A stretch of 64,000 bases of DNA from Chryseobacterium ginsenosidimutans (lineage in GTDB: Bacteria > Bacteroidota > Bacteroidia > Flavobacteriales > Weeksellaceae), in NCBI RefSeq assembly GCF_024807225.1, contig NZ_JANUCO010000001.1:4340001-4404000 (forward strand). Direction: 5' to 3'. The notes beneath the pieces were generated by a model. The model was not told the DNA's origin, ran no database searches, and saw only the letters and a list, made by a program, of their open reading frames with translations. A program made the translations under genes and the position numbers. Shown here in pieces: positions 50,805 through 61,322 of the stretch; the stretch's first letter is position 1; the number at the start of each line of letters is the position of its first letter.

Positions 50805-52148
50805 ATGAAAAAAATACTCTTTTTTCTTACTCTTGCCATGGGATTGGTTCATGCTCAGGATAACTCAAAACATGTTGTTTTAATAAGTATAGATGGTCTA
50901 AGACCCGAGTTTTATCTCAATCAAGAATGGTCTATGGTAAATCTGAGACAAATGATGAAAAATGGAGCTTATGCCAATGGAGTTCGTGGTTCTTTCCCGA
51001 CAGTTACTTATCCTTCACATACAACGATCGTAACCGGTGTATTACCTGCAAAACACGGGATTTATTACAACACACCTGTTCAACCTTTAGGAATTACGGG
51101 AGAATGGTTTTGGTTTTATAAAGATATTAAAGTACCTACCATTTTCAGTGTTGCAAAAGAAGCAGGTCTTACGACTGCAGGTGTAAGCTGGCCTGTAACG
51201 GTAGGAGCACCTATCACTTACAACTTACCGGAATATGTATATCTTCCTAAAAATAAAGGCGAGAAAAAAGACGAAGTAAAAGCAATGAGCATGGAATCTA
51301 CTCCTAAAGAACTTTTCCAGGAAGTGCAGGATTATGCAGTGGGAAAATTCGGGGAATATGGAGCGAGTTTAGATTACATGGTGAGCGATCAAAATAAAGC
51401 GAGAATGGCCGCTTATATTTTGAAAAGATACAAACCTTCATTTTTGGCTCTTCATATCGCTGCAACCGATCATTTTGAACATGAAGAAGGCAGAGACGGC
51501 GACAAAGTTCGTTCTGCAGTAGTCGGTGCAGATGTTGCTATCAAAACTTTAATTGATGCTGCAGCAGCTGCAGGAATTGAAGAAAATACAACGTTCATCA
51601 TTACAGGTGATCACGGTTTTGTGGATATTCACAGTCAGTTTAATCCAAATGTAATGTTGGCAAAAGCAGGTTTATATAACAATGATAAGAAAGAAGACTG
51701 GAAAGCGTATTTTCAGGCAAGTGGAGGTTCTGCATTCTTACATTTGAAAAATCCTAATGATAAAGCGACTTTAAGTAAAGTAAACGAACTTTTAAACAAT
51801 CTTCCGGAAGGATATAAAAAGCTATTCCACGTTTTGAATAAAGAACAGGTTGCAGAAGCAAGTGGAGATCCAACCGCATCATTGGCTTTGGCGGCTTATC
51901 AGGGAGTAAGTTTCGGAGCGACAGCTACCGGAGAATTGTTAAAAGCAGCAGACGGAGGAACGCACGGTTATCTACCAACTGATTTTAAAGAAATCCAGAC
52001 AGGATTCGTTGCTTTTGGAAAAGGTATCAAAAAAGGAACTGTACTTCCACTAATGGGACAGGAAGATATCGCCCCATTAATTGCTTATTTATTAAATCTT
52101 AATCTAAAAACAGACGGGATTCTTTATCCTGGATTATTGACTAAATAA
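50805..52148 (+). CDS. Ectonucleotide pyrophosphatase/phosphodiesterase-like (alkaline phosphatase superfamily)
   Basis: From ATG 50805 the protein is 447 residues with signal peptide MKKILFFLTLAMGLVHAQ. The metal site begins ISIDGLRPEFYL, and the nucleophile Thr lies in FPTVTYPSHTTIVTGVLPAKHG. Further ligands are seen in HIAATDHFEHEEGRDG, ITGDHGFVDIH and DGGTHGYLPTD. The fold is the NPP branch of the alkaline phosphatase superfamily, which hydrolyses nucleotide or phospholipid phosphodiesters outside the cytoplasm using two zinc ions. The substrate cannot be fixed. It is convergent with a small HTH gene across a shared terminator and is probably not part of the RiPP locus. Confidence 0.92.
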   Translation: MKKILFFLTLAMGLVHAQDNSKHVVLISIDGLRPEFYLNQEWSMVNLRQMMKNGAYANGVRGSFPTVTYPSHTTIVTGVLPAKHGIYYNTPVQPLGITGEWFWFYKDIKVPTIFSVAKEAGLTTAGVSWPVTVGAPITYNLPEYVYLPKNKGEKKDEVKAMSMESTPKELFQEVQDYAVGKFGEYGASLDYMVSDQNKARMAAYILKRYKPSFLALHIAATDHFEHEEGRDGDKVRSAVVGADVAIKTLIDAAAAAGIEENTTFIITGDHGFVDIHSQFNPNVMLAKAGLYNNDKKEDWKAYFQASGGSAFLHLKNPNDKATLSKVNELLNNLPEGYKKLFHVLNKEQVAEASGDPTASLALAAYQGVSFGATATGELLKAADGGTHGYLPTDFKEIQTGFVAFGKGIKKGTVLPLMGQEDIAPLIAYLLNLNLKTDGILYPGLLTK

Positions 52149-52172
52149 AAAGACAAATTTTTATTATAAATT

Positions 52173-52206
52173 AAAGTCTGCCTCAGTTTGAGGCAGACTT
52201 TTTATT
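52173..52206. terminator. Bidirectional terminator between convergent genes
   Basis: AAAGTCTGCCTC and GAGGCAGACTTT form a perfect 12-bp stem around AGTTT, with a T-run on the plus side and A-run on the left. Confidence 0.92.
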
Positions 52207-52221
52207 TTTGTGGCTGAAAAA

Positions 52222-52512
52222 TTACAAATATTCTTCAGGAATCGACATATTGTTCTTTTTCATATATTCAAGAAGATCATTATATTTACCTTCAAAATCG
52301 TTTACGCACTTATGAGAAATACTGCAGATTTCAGACGGTTTTATCTCTAAAATAGTTGAGATTTTGGTTAAAATTTCAAGATTGATCTTTACTTTAGAAT
52401 TTTCAATATCAGAATACGCTTTTTGTGAAATCCCCATCTCAAAAGCCATATATTCCTGAGTAAAATCCTTACCTCTTCTTATTTTCCTGATATTTTGTCC
52501 GCATATTTTCAT
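52222..52512 (-). CDS. Small XRE-family helix-turn-helix regulator
   Basis: From the ATG at 52510-52512 the protein is 96 residues. It starts MKICGQNIRKIRRGKDFTQE and has a Cro/C1-type helix-turn-helix with YMAFEMGISQKAYSDIENSK and INLEILTKISTILEIKPSEI. A short C-terminal helix, LLEYMKKNNMSIP, may serve dimerisation. An earlier ATG at 52572 would add 20 basic residues. It is alone on its strand, divergent from tamB across 374 bp. The target is unknown. Small regulators of this type are common in Bacteroidota and need not be tied to mobile DNA. Confidence 0.85.
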   Translation of the reverse strand: MKICGQNIRKIRRGKDFTQEYMAFEMGISQKAYSDIENSKVKINLEILTKISTILEIKPSEICSISHKCVNDFEGKYNDLLEYMKKNNMSIPEEYL

Positions 52513-52572
52513 CTCTTTTGGCTTTAGTAGTTTTCGGTATATTTTAGAAGTATATCTATTAGACTTACCCAA

Positions 52573-52946
52573 AGTTAGTGAATACCTTTGTCAAAACATT
52601 ATCACGCTGCATGATATTTAAAACAAACTGCGTAACCTGTCACGGAAACGACTAAGAAAATTTATTATCTCAACATATAAATTATCAATGCCCCCTTTTA
52701 ATAACTAAGCTAACATTTGAATATTCATTTTTAAAACCTTTTCAACATATAAAAATGATAAAAAGGGGGCTTTTAAACAACCACAATCCGAGCGTTGGCT
52801 GTCTTCATCAACTCATTCACTTGACAATTAACTAAACTAAATTCCACAATGGGCAGTCAAGGCAGGATTTTTGTATTCGTAAAAGGGTATCACAACAGAT
52901 AATTAGTAACTTTAGGATTATTATATTTGTTTAAAACCAATCACTC
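52573..52946. other. Intergenic region between the HTH gene and tamB
   Basis: No gene is seen. An inverted repeat of about 10 bp (GCCCCCTTTT near 52689 and AAAAGGGGGC near 52761) spans about 80 bp and may be regulatory. The rest is AT-rich, with no clear TAnnTTTG box. Confidence 0.45.
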
Positions 52947-55900
52947 TTGAAACGAAAAATTAACAAAAGAAAACTTTTAAGGCGTTTTTTAATCACCATT
53001 ATTTCCATATTGGTATTTTTTACGCTGCTTATTCTTAGCTTAAGACTTCCGGTAGTTCAGAATTTCATCAAGGATAAACTGGTGGTCTATCTGGAGAAAA
53101 AAATCAAAACAAAAGTAAGCCTAGAAAGAGTTTATATAGCATTTCCAAACAGCCTTGTTATGGAAAATTTGTATTTAAAAGGACAGGAAGTCGATACACT
53201 TTTAGCCGTAAAAAAGCTCGATGTCGGCTTGAATATGCTTAAACTTCTCAATTCCACGGCAGATATTACTTCAGTGGATCTGGAAGGCGCAAGAGTCAAT
53301 GTCGTAAGAAAACCTGACGGGAAATTCAACTTCGATTACATTATTGATGCTTTTGCGACCACTGACAAAGAAGAAAGCCCGTCGAAACCCTTCATTATTT
53401 CTTTAGATAAAATTAATTTAAAAGATATCGGCGTTACGTTCAACGACCTACAATCTAAAAATGATATAAAACTTTACTTTAAATCTTTCGATACAAGAGT
53501 AAAAACTTTTGATTTAGCGAATAACAAATACGCTGTCAATGATATTAATCTTGACGGATTACAATTAAAATTAAAACAGGATCTTGTAGAAGAAGTCTCC
53601 AAAAAGGTGGAGAAAAAAGTAGATTCTCTGAATAACCAAAAGCCGATGCAGATTGGTTTAAGAGGAATAAAACTCACCAACTTCAACATCGATTACGGTG
53701 ACGACAATACCAAAACTTTCGCTAAAGTATTGTTCAAAGAACTAAGTACGAAAGTCAACAAACTTGATCTGGAAAACAATGCTTATAATGTTGATAACGT
53801 TTTCCTTTCCGGAGCAGATGTTAATGCCAATCTTTATCTTCCTGCTCAAAATGCCAATCCAAAAGAGACCAAAGAACCTGAAGTTTCAAAAGCCACAGAT
53901 CAACAAAAAGCATTGAGTTTATTGCTTGGAAAATTGGTTTTAAATGATGTAAAAGTCGCTTACAACAACACCGCCATCGCACCGACAAAACAAGGAATGG
54001 ATTTCAACCACCTGAATTTTTCTAAAATGAATGTTGAGGTGAGAAGCTTCAAAATGCAGAACAATACGTTTGCAGGAAGTGTAAATTCAGCGGAAATTCA
54101 GGAAGCGAGAGGATTGGATATTCAAAAATTCAATACAGATTTTGTGTATAATGAAAAGGAGGCTTATTTAAAAAATCTTTACTTACAAACCCCGAAAACA
54201 TTGTTGCGTGATGAGGTTATTTTAAATTATAATTCGATTGAGCAATTGAGTTCAAATTTGGGAACAGTAAAAATTTCAGCCCATATTAAAGATTCTAAAA
54301 TCGGTTTCTCTGATATTTTGAATTTGGTTCCGACGTTGAAAAACACCGTTCCTTTCAATAAATATCCGAATGCAATATTAAACGTCAACGCCAATCTAAA
54401 AGGCAACGTCAATGATTTATTGATCGACAATTTGAAAGTTTCAGGTTTGGATCAGTTGCGAGTTGCAGCTTCAGGAAGAATCAAAAATGCAATGAATCCT
54501 GATAATTTGTACTATGATTTGAGAATCGCAGAATTATCTTCTTCGGCGAAAACGATCTTTAATTTAGTTCCGAAAAACACAATTCCTTCCAACATTTCTT
54601 TGCCTTCAAATATGAGCGTAAAAGGAACGGCAAAAGGCACAACCAAAGTGGTAGACGCGAATCTGAACCTCTACTCCACTCTTGGAAACGCTTCTGTTGT
54701 TGCTAAAGTTGATATGCGAAGAAAAAATCATGAATTGTATGATGTAAAAGCCAATCTTCAAAGTTTACAGATCGGAAAAATTATTCAGAATAAAGATATT
54801 GGAGCCATTTCGGCGCAGATTTATGCGAAAGGAGAAAGTTTCGACTTCAAAAATGCCAACGCAGATCTGAAAGGTCACGTTTCTTCCGCCGTTTACAAAG
54901 GTTACCGTTATCAAAACATGAATTTAACTGGGAAAATAAGACGTGGAGCTTACAATATTATTTTAAATTCTAAAGATCCGAATGCCAATGTATTATTAAC
55001 GGCTTCAGGTGTTTACAATGAAAAAAATCCTACCATAAAAATTAATGGTGAGGTGATAAAACTTGATCTTAATAAGCTTGGCTTCTACAAAGATCCGATG
55101 ATTCTCGCAGGAAAAATAGATGGCGATTTCACCAATTTAGATCCTGATAATCTGAATGGTTATTTAAATTTAAAAGACTTTGCGTTCTCCGATACCAAAG
55201 AAGTTTATCCGGTTCAGGAAGTGAATTTAATTGCAAAATCTACCAATGATTCTACCCAAATTATTTTCAATTCTCAGATTGCAGATGTTGAATTAAAAGG
55301 GAAATATAAATTAACTCAAATCTTTGGCGCTTTAACGCAGACCATTAATCAATATTATCAATTCCAAAAACCCGGAAAAGCTGAGAAAATACAGCAAGGA
55401 CAGTTCTTTACTTTCAATGCAAAAATAAAAAATGATGATCTCATCAGAAAATTTGTTCCGGATTTAAAGAGTTTTGAAACCATCAATTTAATTGGAAAAT
55501 ACGATGCCGATTCACAAAAAATTGAAATCGACGGACAAATTCCACAATTGCTGTATGGCGAAAATTCTATTGAAAATGCGACTTTAAAAGTGACGAATGA
55601 AAATCAGGCTTTACAGTATAATCTGTATGTTGCAGGGTTAAAAAGCTCAAGTTTTGCTTTAAATAAGATAGGAATTGGCGGAGATATTGCGAATAATATC
55701 ATCAACTATAACATCACAACGAAAGACGAAAAAGATGCTACTCAGTTCTTAATCGCCGGAAATGCTAAATCACTAAATGACATTACAGAAATTTCGTTAA
55801 ATCCAAACGGCTTAAAATTAAATTACACTGATTGGACGGTTGCAGAAGGAAATAAAATTCAGATCGGCAGCAAAGGAATTCTGGCAGATAATTTCAGGCT

Positions 55901-57983
55901 TTCGAATGCAGGAAGTGAAATTTCATTGCAGTCTGAATCTCAAACTCCGAATGCTCCTTTAAATATTTCGTTAAAAGATTTTAAGATTGAAACGATAACA
56001 GAACTCATTAAAAAAGATACTGTTTTAGCAAAAGGAACGATCAACGGAACGGCTCAGTTACGCGATATAACGAAAAATATGACTTTCAATTCTGATTTAA
56101 ATATTACAGATTTATTCGTGTATGGAAATCCTGTTGGAAACCTTGCCGTGAAAGTCAACAACGCTTCACCGAATCTTTTAAATGCTGATATTGCCCTTTC
56201 CGGAAACAATAATGACGTGAAAATTTTGGGAGACTACAATACTTCTACCAGCACGTTTGACATGAATATGGCGATCAATCAGCTTCAAATGAAATCTGTA
56301 CAAGGACTCTCGATGAATGCGATTACGAATACGGAAGGTTATGTTTCAGGAAATTTGAAGATTACGGGAACTACCGATAAACCGAATATTTTGGGTAAAG
56401 TAAAATTCAATGATGTAGGATTGGAAATAGCCAAAACAGGAAGCGATTTCCGAAAACTGAATGACGAAATCGATTTTACCAACCGCGGAATTGAATTCGA
56501 TAACTTTAAAATAAATGATAAAGACGGAAATTCTCTAAAAATTAACGGACAGGTTTTAACCCAGACTTACAGAGATTTTGCTTTCAACCTGGATGTTAAT
56601 GCCAAAAATTTTAAAGTCGTAAATTCTGAAAAATCAGATGATGCGATCATGTACGGAATTTTGGCGATCGATGCAGGATTACACATCCGCGGAAACTTAG
56701 ATTTACCGAAAGTCGACGGACGATTGGCGGTTTCAGACAACACCGATTTTACGTTTGTTCTACCTCAATCTTCTCCTACTTTGCAGGAAAGAGAAGGAAT
56801 TGTAGAATTTATCGATCAGGATCAGGTTGTTCTCAATAAAACCGTGAAAGCAGATTCTTTGAAAGCTCAAAGTCGAATTCAGGGAATGGATGTGAGTGTA
56901 AATATAGAAGTCAGTAAAAAAGCAAAATTGTCTATATTAATCGATAAAGCCAACGGAGATTTTGTAAAACTTCAGGGTGAAGCTGAATTGACGGGCGGTG
57001 TAGATCCTTCCGGAAAAATGACGCTTGTCGGTGTTTATGAAGTAGAATCCGGAAGTTACGAAATGACGGTAAGTGTTTTGAAGCGTAAATTCGACATCCA
57101 AAAAGGAAGCACCATTACGTGGACTGGAGAACCAACGACGGCAAATCTCGATATTACCGCCGTTTATAAAACCGAAGCGGCACCGATTGATTTAGTTGAA
57201 CAGCAAATCAGTGGTGAAGACGCAGGAACATTGAATCAGTTTAAACAAAGAATTCCTTTCAATACGTTATTAAAGATGAAAGGTGAATTGCTGAAACCTG
57301 TCATTACTTTTGACATTACTACTGATGAAAAAAACAATGCTGTTTCTTCGAATGTAACAGATATTATCGATCAAAAATTGTCTCAGCTAAGAACTCAGGA
57401 ATCTGAAATGAACAAACAGGTTTTTGCTTTATTACTTTTAAATAGATTTATCGGTGAAAATCCGTTTGAATCCGGAGCAGGATTATCAGGAGAAATGTTG
57501 GCAAGACAGAGTGTGAGTAAAATTCTTTCTCAACAATTAAATAATCTTGCAGCTGATCTTATTAAAGGAGTTGATCTTAATTTTGACTTAGAATCTTCGG
57601 AAGATTATTCAACAGGAGCAAAAAATACAAGAACCGATCTGAATATTGGTTTAAGCAAAAAACTATTAAATGACCGACTAAAAGTTTCGGTAGGAAGTAA
57701 TTTTGCATTGGAAGGAGATGCCCGTCAAAATGAAAATATGACCAATATTGCAGGAGACGTAACGTTAGATTACAGCCTTTCCAAAGACGGAAGATATATG
57801 CTGCGTGCCTATAGAAAGAACGAATATCAGGTTGCTCTTCAGGGGCAAATCGTAGAAACCGGAGTCGGATTTATCATTACATTAGATTATAACAAATTCC
57901 GGGATATCTTCCAGAAATCGAGAAACAAAAAACAAAGAGAATCGAGAAAAAATAAGCAAAACCAAGCTGTAGAATTTAAATAA
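52947..57983 (+). CDS. tamB: TamB-like translocation/assembly module protein (DUF490)
   Basis: This 1678-residue protein begins at a TTG and has one N-terminal membrane anchor (FLITIISILVFFTLLILSL). It then shows more than 1400 residues of repetitive beta structure with AsmA/DUF748-like blocks and ends in the TamB C-terminal domain (LLNRFIGENPFESGAGLSGE, then NFALEGDARQNENMTNIAGD, VALQGQIVETGVGFIITLDY). TamB forms a hydrophobic groove across the periplasm and, with TamA/TamL, helps deliver phospholipids and outer-membrane proteins. Its stop overlaps the ATG of the next gene by one base, so the pair is coupled. Confidence 0.93.
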   Translation: MKRKINKRKLLRRFLITIISILVFFTLLILSLRLPVVQNFIKDKLVVYLEKKIKTKVSLERVYIAFPNSLVMENLYLKGQEVDTLLAVKKLDVGLNMLKLLNSTADITSVDLEGARVNVVRKPDGKFNFDYIIDAFATTDKEESPSKPFIISLDKINLKDIGVTFNDLQSKNDIKLYFKSFDTRVKTFDLANNKYAVNDINLDGLQLKLKQDLVEEVSKKVEKKVDSLNNQKPMQIGLRGIKLTNFNIDYGDDNTKTFAKVLFKELSTKVNKLDLENNAYNVDNVFLSGADVNANLYLPAQNANPKETKEPEVSKATDQQKALSLLLGKLVLNDVKVAYNNTAIAPTKQGMDFNHLNFSKMNVEVRSFKMQNNTFAGSVNSAEIQEARGLDIQKFNTDFVYNEKEAYLKNLYLQTPKTLLRDEVILNYNSIEQLSSNLGTVKISAHIKDSKIGFSDILNLVPTLKNTVPFNKYPNAILNVNANLKGNVNDLLIDNLKVSGLDQLRVAASGRIKNAMNPDNLYYDLRIAELSSSAKTIFNLVPKNTIPSNISLPSNMSVKGTAKGTTKVVDANLNLYSTLGNASVVAKVDMRRKNHELYDVKANLQSLQIGKIIQNKDIGAISAQIYAKGESFDFKNANADLKGHVSSAVYKGYRYQNMNLTGKIRRGAYNIILNSKDPNANVLLTASGVYNEKNPTIKINGEVIKLDLNKLGFYKDPMILAGKIDGDFTNLDPDNLNGYLNLKDFAFSDTKEVYPVQEVNLIAKSTNDSTQIIFNSQIADVELKGKYKLTQIFGALTQTINQYYQFQKPGKAEKIQQGQFFTFNAKIKNDDLIRKFVPDLKSFETINLIGKYDADSQKIEIDGQIPQLLYGENSIENATLKVTNENQALQYNLYVAGLKSSSFALNKIGIGGDIANNIINYNITTKDEKDATQFLIAGNAKSLNDITEISLNPNGLKLNYTDWTVAEGNKIQIGSKGILADNFRLSNAGSEISLQSESQTPNAPLNISLKDFKIETITELIKKDTVLAKGTINGTAQLRDITKNMTFNSDLNITDLFVYGNPVGNLAVKVNNASPNLLNADIALSGNNNDVKILGDYNTSTSTFDMNMAINQLQMKSVQGLSMNAITNTEGYVSGNLKITGTTDKPNILGKVKFNDVGLEIAKTGSDFRKLNDEIDFTNRGIEFDNFKINDKDGNSLKINGQVLTQTYRDFAFNLDVNAKNFKVVNSEKSDDAIMYGILAIDAGLHIRGNLDLPKVDGRLAVSDNTDFTFVLPQSSPTLQEREGIVEFIDQDQVVLNKTVKADSLKAQSRIQGMDVSVNIEVSKKAKLSILIDKANGDFVKLQGEAELTGGVDPSGKMTLVGVYEVESGSYEMTVSVLKRKFDIQKGSTITWTGEPTTANLDITAVYKTEAAPIDLVEQQISGEDAGTLNQFKQRIPFNTLLKMKGELLKPVITFDITTDEKNNAVSSNVTDIIDQKLSQLRTQESEMNKQVFALLLLNRFIGENPFESGAGLSGEMLARQSVSKILSQQLNNLAADLIKGVDLNFDLESSEDYSTGAKNTRTDLNIGLSKKLLNDRLKVSVGSNFALEGDARQNENMTNIAGDVTLDYSLSKDGRYMLRAYRKNEYQVALQGQIVETGVGFIITLDYNKFRDIFQKSRNKKQRESRKNKQNQAVEFK

Positions 57984-60310
57984 TGAAAAAAAATTACCCA
58001 ACATACTTTACATATTTATTCACTTTCGGAATGGCTTCGGTGGCTCTTTCCTGCAGCAATACGAAATATCTGAAACAAGGACAGATGCTTTACACCGGCG
58101 CAGAAGTAAAAATTAAAAATGATACTCTTTCAAAAAAAGAAAAGAAAGAACTTCAAGCTGCACTGGAAGCCAATCTTACTCCTAAACCGAACTCTACGGT
58201 TTTGGGATTAAGACCTAAATTATACTTCTACAATATCGCCAAAGAACCGAAAAAACAAAAAGGTTTTAATTATTGGCTTAAATATAAAATAGGAGAAAAG
58301 CCTGTTTTATTAGGCGATGTAGACCGTGAATTTAATAAAGATATCATTGAAAATTATTCTGAAAACAAAGGATATTTCAATGCAAGAGCAACGTACGATA
58401 CGGTTTCTAAAAATAAAAAGGCACAGGTGATTTATACCTTAAGACCGGGAGCAAGATATTTGATCAGTGATGTTAAATTTCAGAAAGATTCTTCGTTGGT
58501 GAATCAGGAAATTCAGAACATTGCAGGCAAAACTTTCCTGAAAAAAGGTCAGCCTTTTGATCTTGATGTGATTAAATCTGAACGAGAAAGAATTGATAAC
58601 AGCTTAAAAGAAAGAGGTTTTTATTATTTTCATCCTGATAATATAATTGTTCAGGCAGACAGTACGGTCACTAAAAACCACAAAGTTGAGCTTAATGTAA
58701 AACTAAAAGAAAATACGCCGGATCTTTCTACGCAACAGTTTACGATTGACAAGGTGGTCGTTTTCCCGAATTACAATATCCGAGATGTAAAAAGTGGAAA
58801 ATATGCCGTTCCGATGAATGCGGATTCGCTTCAAAAACATGCTCAGGAAGATGTTTATATCATTGATCCTCAACATAAATTTAAACCTAAGGTTTTCGAC
58901 AGAGCTTTATATTTCAAAAAAGGAGATGTGTATAACAGAACAAATCATAATCTTACGTTGAACCGATTGATCAGTCTGGGCGTTTTTAAGTTTGTAAAAA
59001 ATGAATTTGTAGTTTCAGATTCTTTACAGCATAAATTCGATGCTTATTATTTGCTGACACCAAGGGAAATTCAGTCGTTGCGTTTAGAAGCGTTGGGAAG
59101 AACAAACTCTGCAAATTATGCAGGAAGCGAATTAAATTTAAACTGGACACACAGAAATTTTTTCAGAGGTGCAGAACAATTTAAAGCTTCTGTTTACGGA
59201 GCTTTCGACGTGCAAATCGGTGGTCCGGAAAATGCTAAAAATATTTTCAGAGCGGGTACAAACGTACAGCTTTCGATTCCGAGAATTGTCGCTCCGTTCC
59301 GTTTTAATTCGTCGAGTGCTTTTGTTCCGAGAACGAATATTATGCTTGGTTATGAATTTCAAAACCGTACAGAATATTATACTTTAAATACATTCAGCGG
59401 CTCATTCGGATATGTATGGAAAGAAAATGCAAGGAAAGAGCATGATTTAAAAATTCTTGATGTAACCCTTGTTTCACCTGCAAAGGTAACTGACCTTTAC
59501 ATGGAATATGCTCATAACAATGAAGCATTGCAAAGAGTTGTTAAAAAACAGCTTATTTTCGGACCAACGTATTCTTACAGTTACACCAATACAATGTTAC
59601 CGAAAACCAATACAATATATTATAAAGGTACCCTTGATTTAGCAGGAAATATTACAGGTTTGGTAACTGGAGCCAATGTAAAAAAAGATAAGGAAAAAAA
59701 TATTTTCGGAATTCCGTTCAGTCAATATGCAAAAATTGAAAACGATTTCAGGTTCTATCATAAATTCAGTGAAAAAACTTCTTTAGCCACAAGATTTATC
59801 GGAGGAGTTGCTTATCCTTATGGAAATTCAGAGTTTATTCCCTTTTCAAAACAGTTTTTTGCAGGTGGAAGTAATAGTGTGAGAGCTTTCCGTGCCAGAA
59901 CTTTAGGACCCGGAAGTTTTGATCCAAGAACAATTGATGATGGATTTTATTTTGATCAATCCGGAGATATTAAATTAGAATTAAATGCAGAATATCGTGC
60001 TAATCTTTATAAGTTTTTAAATGTTGCCGTCTTTGCAGATGCTGGAAATATTTGGTTAATGAATGCAGATCCAACCAGACCCGGAGCCGAATTTTCTAAA
60101 GATTTTTTAAGTGAAATTGCGGTGGGAGCCGGTTTTGGTCTGAGACTTGATTTCTCTATCCTGATTTTAAGGCTAGACTTGGCAATGCCATTGAGAGTTC
60201 CATACTATGAAAAAAGTGACAGATGGACGTTTGACCGAATTAATTTTGGAGATGCAAACTGGAGAAAAGATAATCTTATCCTGAATATCGCGATCGGATA
60301 TCCATTCTAA
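57983..60310 (+). CDS. tamL: TamL: lipidated TamA/BamA-family outer membrane protein
   Basis: This 775-residue protein starts with a lipoprotein signal ending VALSC (lipobox), the feature that separates TamL of Bacteroidota from TamA. POTRA-like parts cover about residues 40-400 (for example IENYSENKGYFNARATYDTV and DNSLKERGFYYFHPDNI). The C-terminal half is the Omp85 barrel, with GGSNSVRAFRARTLGPGSF, matching the VRGF/Y-like lid-lock motif, and a final strand ending IAIGYPF. It acts with TamB in outer-membrane biogenesis. The gene overlaps tamB by one base (TAATG), and the BrkB-like gene follows after 19 bp. Confidence 0.93.
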   Translation: MKKNYPTYFTYLFTFGMASVALSCSNTKYLKQGQMLYTGAEVKIKNDTLSKKEKKELQAALEANLTPKPNSTVLGLRPKLYFYNIAKEPKKQKGFNYWLKYKIGEKPVLLGDVDREFNKDIIENYSENKGYFNARATYDTVSKNKKAQVIYTLRPGARYLISDVKFQKDSSLVNQEIQNIAGKTFLKKGQPFDLDVIKSERERIDNSLKERGFYYFHPDNIIVQADSTVTKNHKVELNVKLKENTPDLSTQQFTIDKVVVFPNYNIRDVKSGKYAVPMNADSLQKHAQEDVYIIDPQHKFKPKVFDRALYFKKGDVYNRTNHNLTLNRLISLGVFKFVKNEFVVSDSLQHKFDAYYLLTPREIQSLRLEALGRTNSANYAGSELNLNWTHRNFFRGAEQFKASVYGAFDVQIGGPENAKNIFRAGTNVQLSIPRIVAPFRFNSSSAFVPRTNIMLGYEFQNRTEYYTLNTFSGSFGYVWKENARKEHDLKILDVTLVSPAKVTDLYMEYAHNNEALQRVVKKQLIFGPTYSYSYTNTMLPKTNTIYYKGTLDLAGNITGLVTGANVKKDKEKNIFGIPFSQYAKIENDFRFYHKFSEKTSLATRFIGGVAYPYGNSEFIPFSKQFFAGGSNSVRAFRARTLGPGSFDPRTIDDGFYFDQSGDIKLELNAEYRANLYKFLNVAVFADAGNIWLMNADPTRPGAEFSKDFLSEIAVGAGFGLRLDFSILILRLDLAMPLRVPYYEKSDRWTFDRINFGDANWRKDNLILNIAIGYPF

Positions 60311-60329
60311 ATGAATAAAACAATTACAA

Positions 60330-61265
60330 ATGATAAATCACGCAAAATTTTTCTGGGAAACCTTACAAGACACTTTCAAAGAATGGAATAATTCAAGTGC
60401 ATCGAATGATTCTGCGAGTTTAGCTTATTACGCAATTTTCTCGATTCCCGGATTATTAATCATTATTATCTGGATTGCAGGATATGTCTTTGGAGAAGAA
60501 GCAATTCGTGGAGAAATCAGCAATCAGATTAGTGGAATTATGGGTCAGGATGTTGCCAAAAGTATTCAGGACATGATTGCAGGAGCTTTAATAGACAAAG
60601 AAAATGTGATTATGAAAGCTGTTGGGATTGGTTCGCTGGTTTTCGGTTCTACTACCCTATTTTTTCAGCTTCAGCGTTCTTTAAATGCGCTTTGGGATGT
60701 AAAAGCAGCACCTAAAAAAGCTTTGGTTAAATTTCTTTTAGACAGAGCCAATTCACTGGGAATGATCCTTATCATTGGTTTTTTATTAATGATTACCATG
60801 GTTCTTTCCTCCCTGATCAGCGTTTTAAATAACTGGATTACCGCCTATTTTGGTTTAGAAACTTATCTCGCGGTACAGCTGGTAAATTTTAGCATTGGTT
60901 TTGTTATCGTCATGTTTCTATTTGCTTTGATATTTAAAGTACTTCCAGATGTGAAAGTCAGCTGGAAACCCGTTTGGAAAGGCGCTTTTCTGACCACCGT
61001 TTTATTTACGTTAGGCAAATTTTTATTGAGTCTTTATTTCGGAACGGCAAAACCTACTTCCGCTTTCGGAGCTGCAGGAACCGTGATTTTGATTATGATG
61101 TGGATTAATTATTCCTGTATGCTGATTTTCTTCGGCGCAGAATACACGAAAGTTTATGCCTATAAAAAAGGCTACACCATTATTCCTTCAAAACATGCAA
61201 AATGGAGCGATGCGAAGTTGTATGAAGACAGTCTGAAAACTAAAAATGATGAATTAAAGTTATAA
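60330..61265 (+). CDS. YihY/BrkB family inner membrane protein
   Basis: This 311-residue protein has six predicted membrane segments. Conserved blocks include ASNDSASLAYYAIFSIPGLL near the start, LVFGSTTLFFQLQRSLNALWDV, and GTAKPTSAFGAAGTVILIMM with NYSCMLIFFGAEYTKVYA near the end. These are typical of the YihY/BrkB family (wrongly called ribonuclease BN in old annotations), whose function is uncertain and which may concern lipid or transport processes. Its position 19 bp after tamL suggests co-transcription with the tamB-tamL pair, which would fit an envelope role. It is convergent with argS. Confidence 0.92.
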   Translation: MINHAKFFWETLQDTFKEWNNSSASNDSASLAYYAIFSIPGLLIIIIWIAGYVFGEEAIRGEISNQISGIMGQDVAKSIQDMIAGALIDKENVIMKAVGIGSLVFGSTTLFFQLQRSLNALWDVKAAPKKALVKFLLDRANSLGMILIIGFLLMITMVLSSLISVLNNWITAYFGLETYLAVQLVNFSIGFVIVMFLFALIFKVLPDVKVSWKPVWKGAFLTTVLFTLGKFLLSLYFGTAKPTSAFGAAGTVILIMMWINYSCMLIFFGAEYTKVYAYKKGYTIIPSKHAKWSDAKLYEDSLKTKNDELKL

Positions 61266-61290
61266 ATTGAATAACTTTTAAATACATAAA

Positions 61291-61321
61291 AAAAACCTTC
61301 AGAAATTCTGAAGGTTTTTAT
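61291..61321. terminator. Shared terminator of the tam operon and argS
   Basis: AAAACCTTCAGA and TCTGAAGGTTTT form a perfect 12-bp stem around a 3-4 nt loop, with T-run and A-run on either side. Confidence 0.92.
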
Positions 61322-61322
61322 T

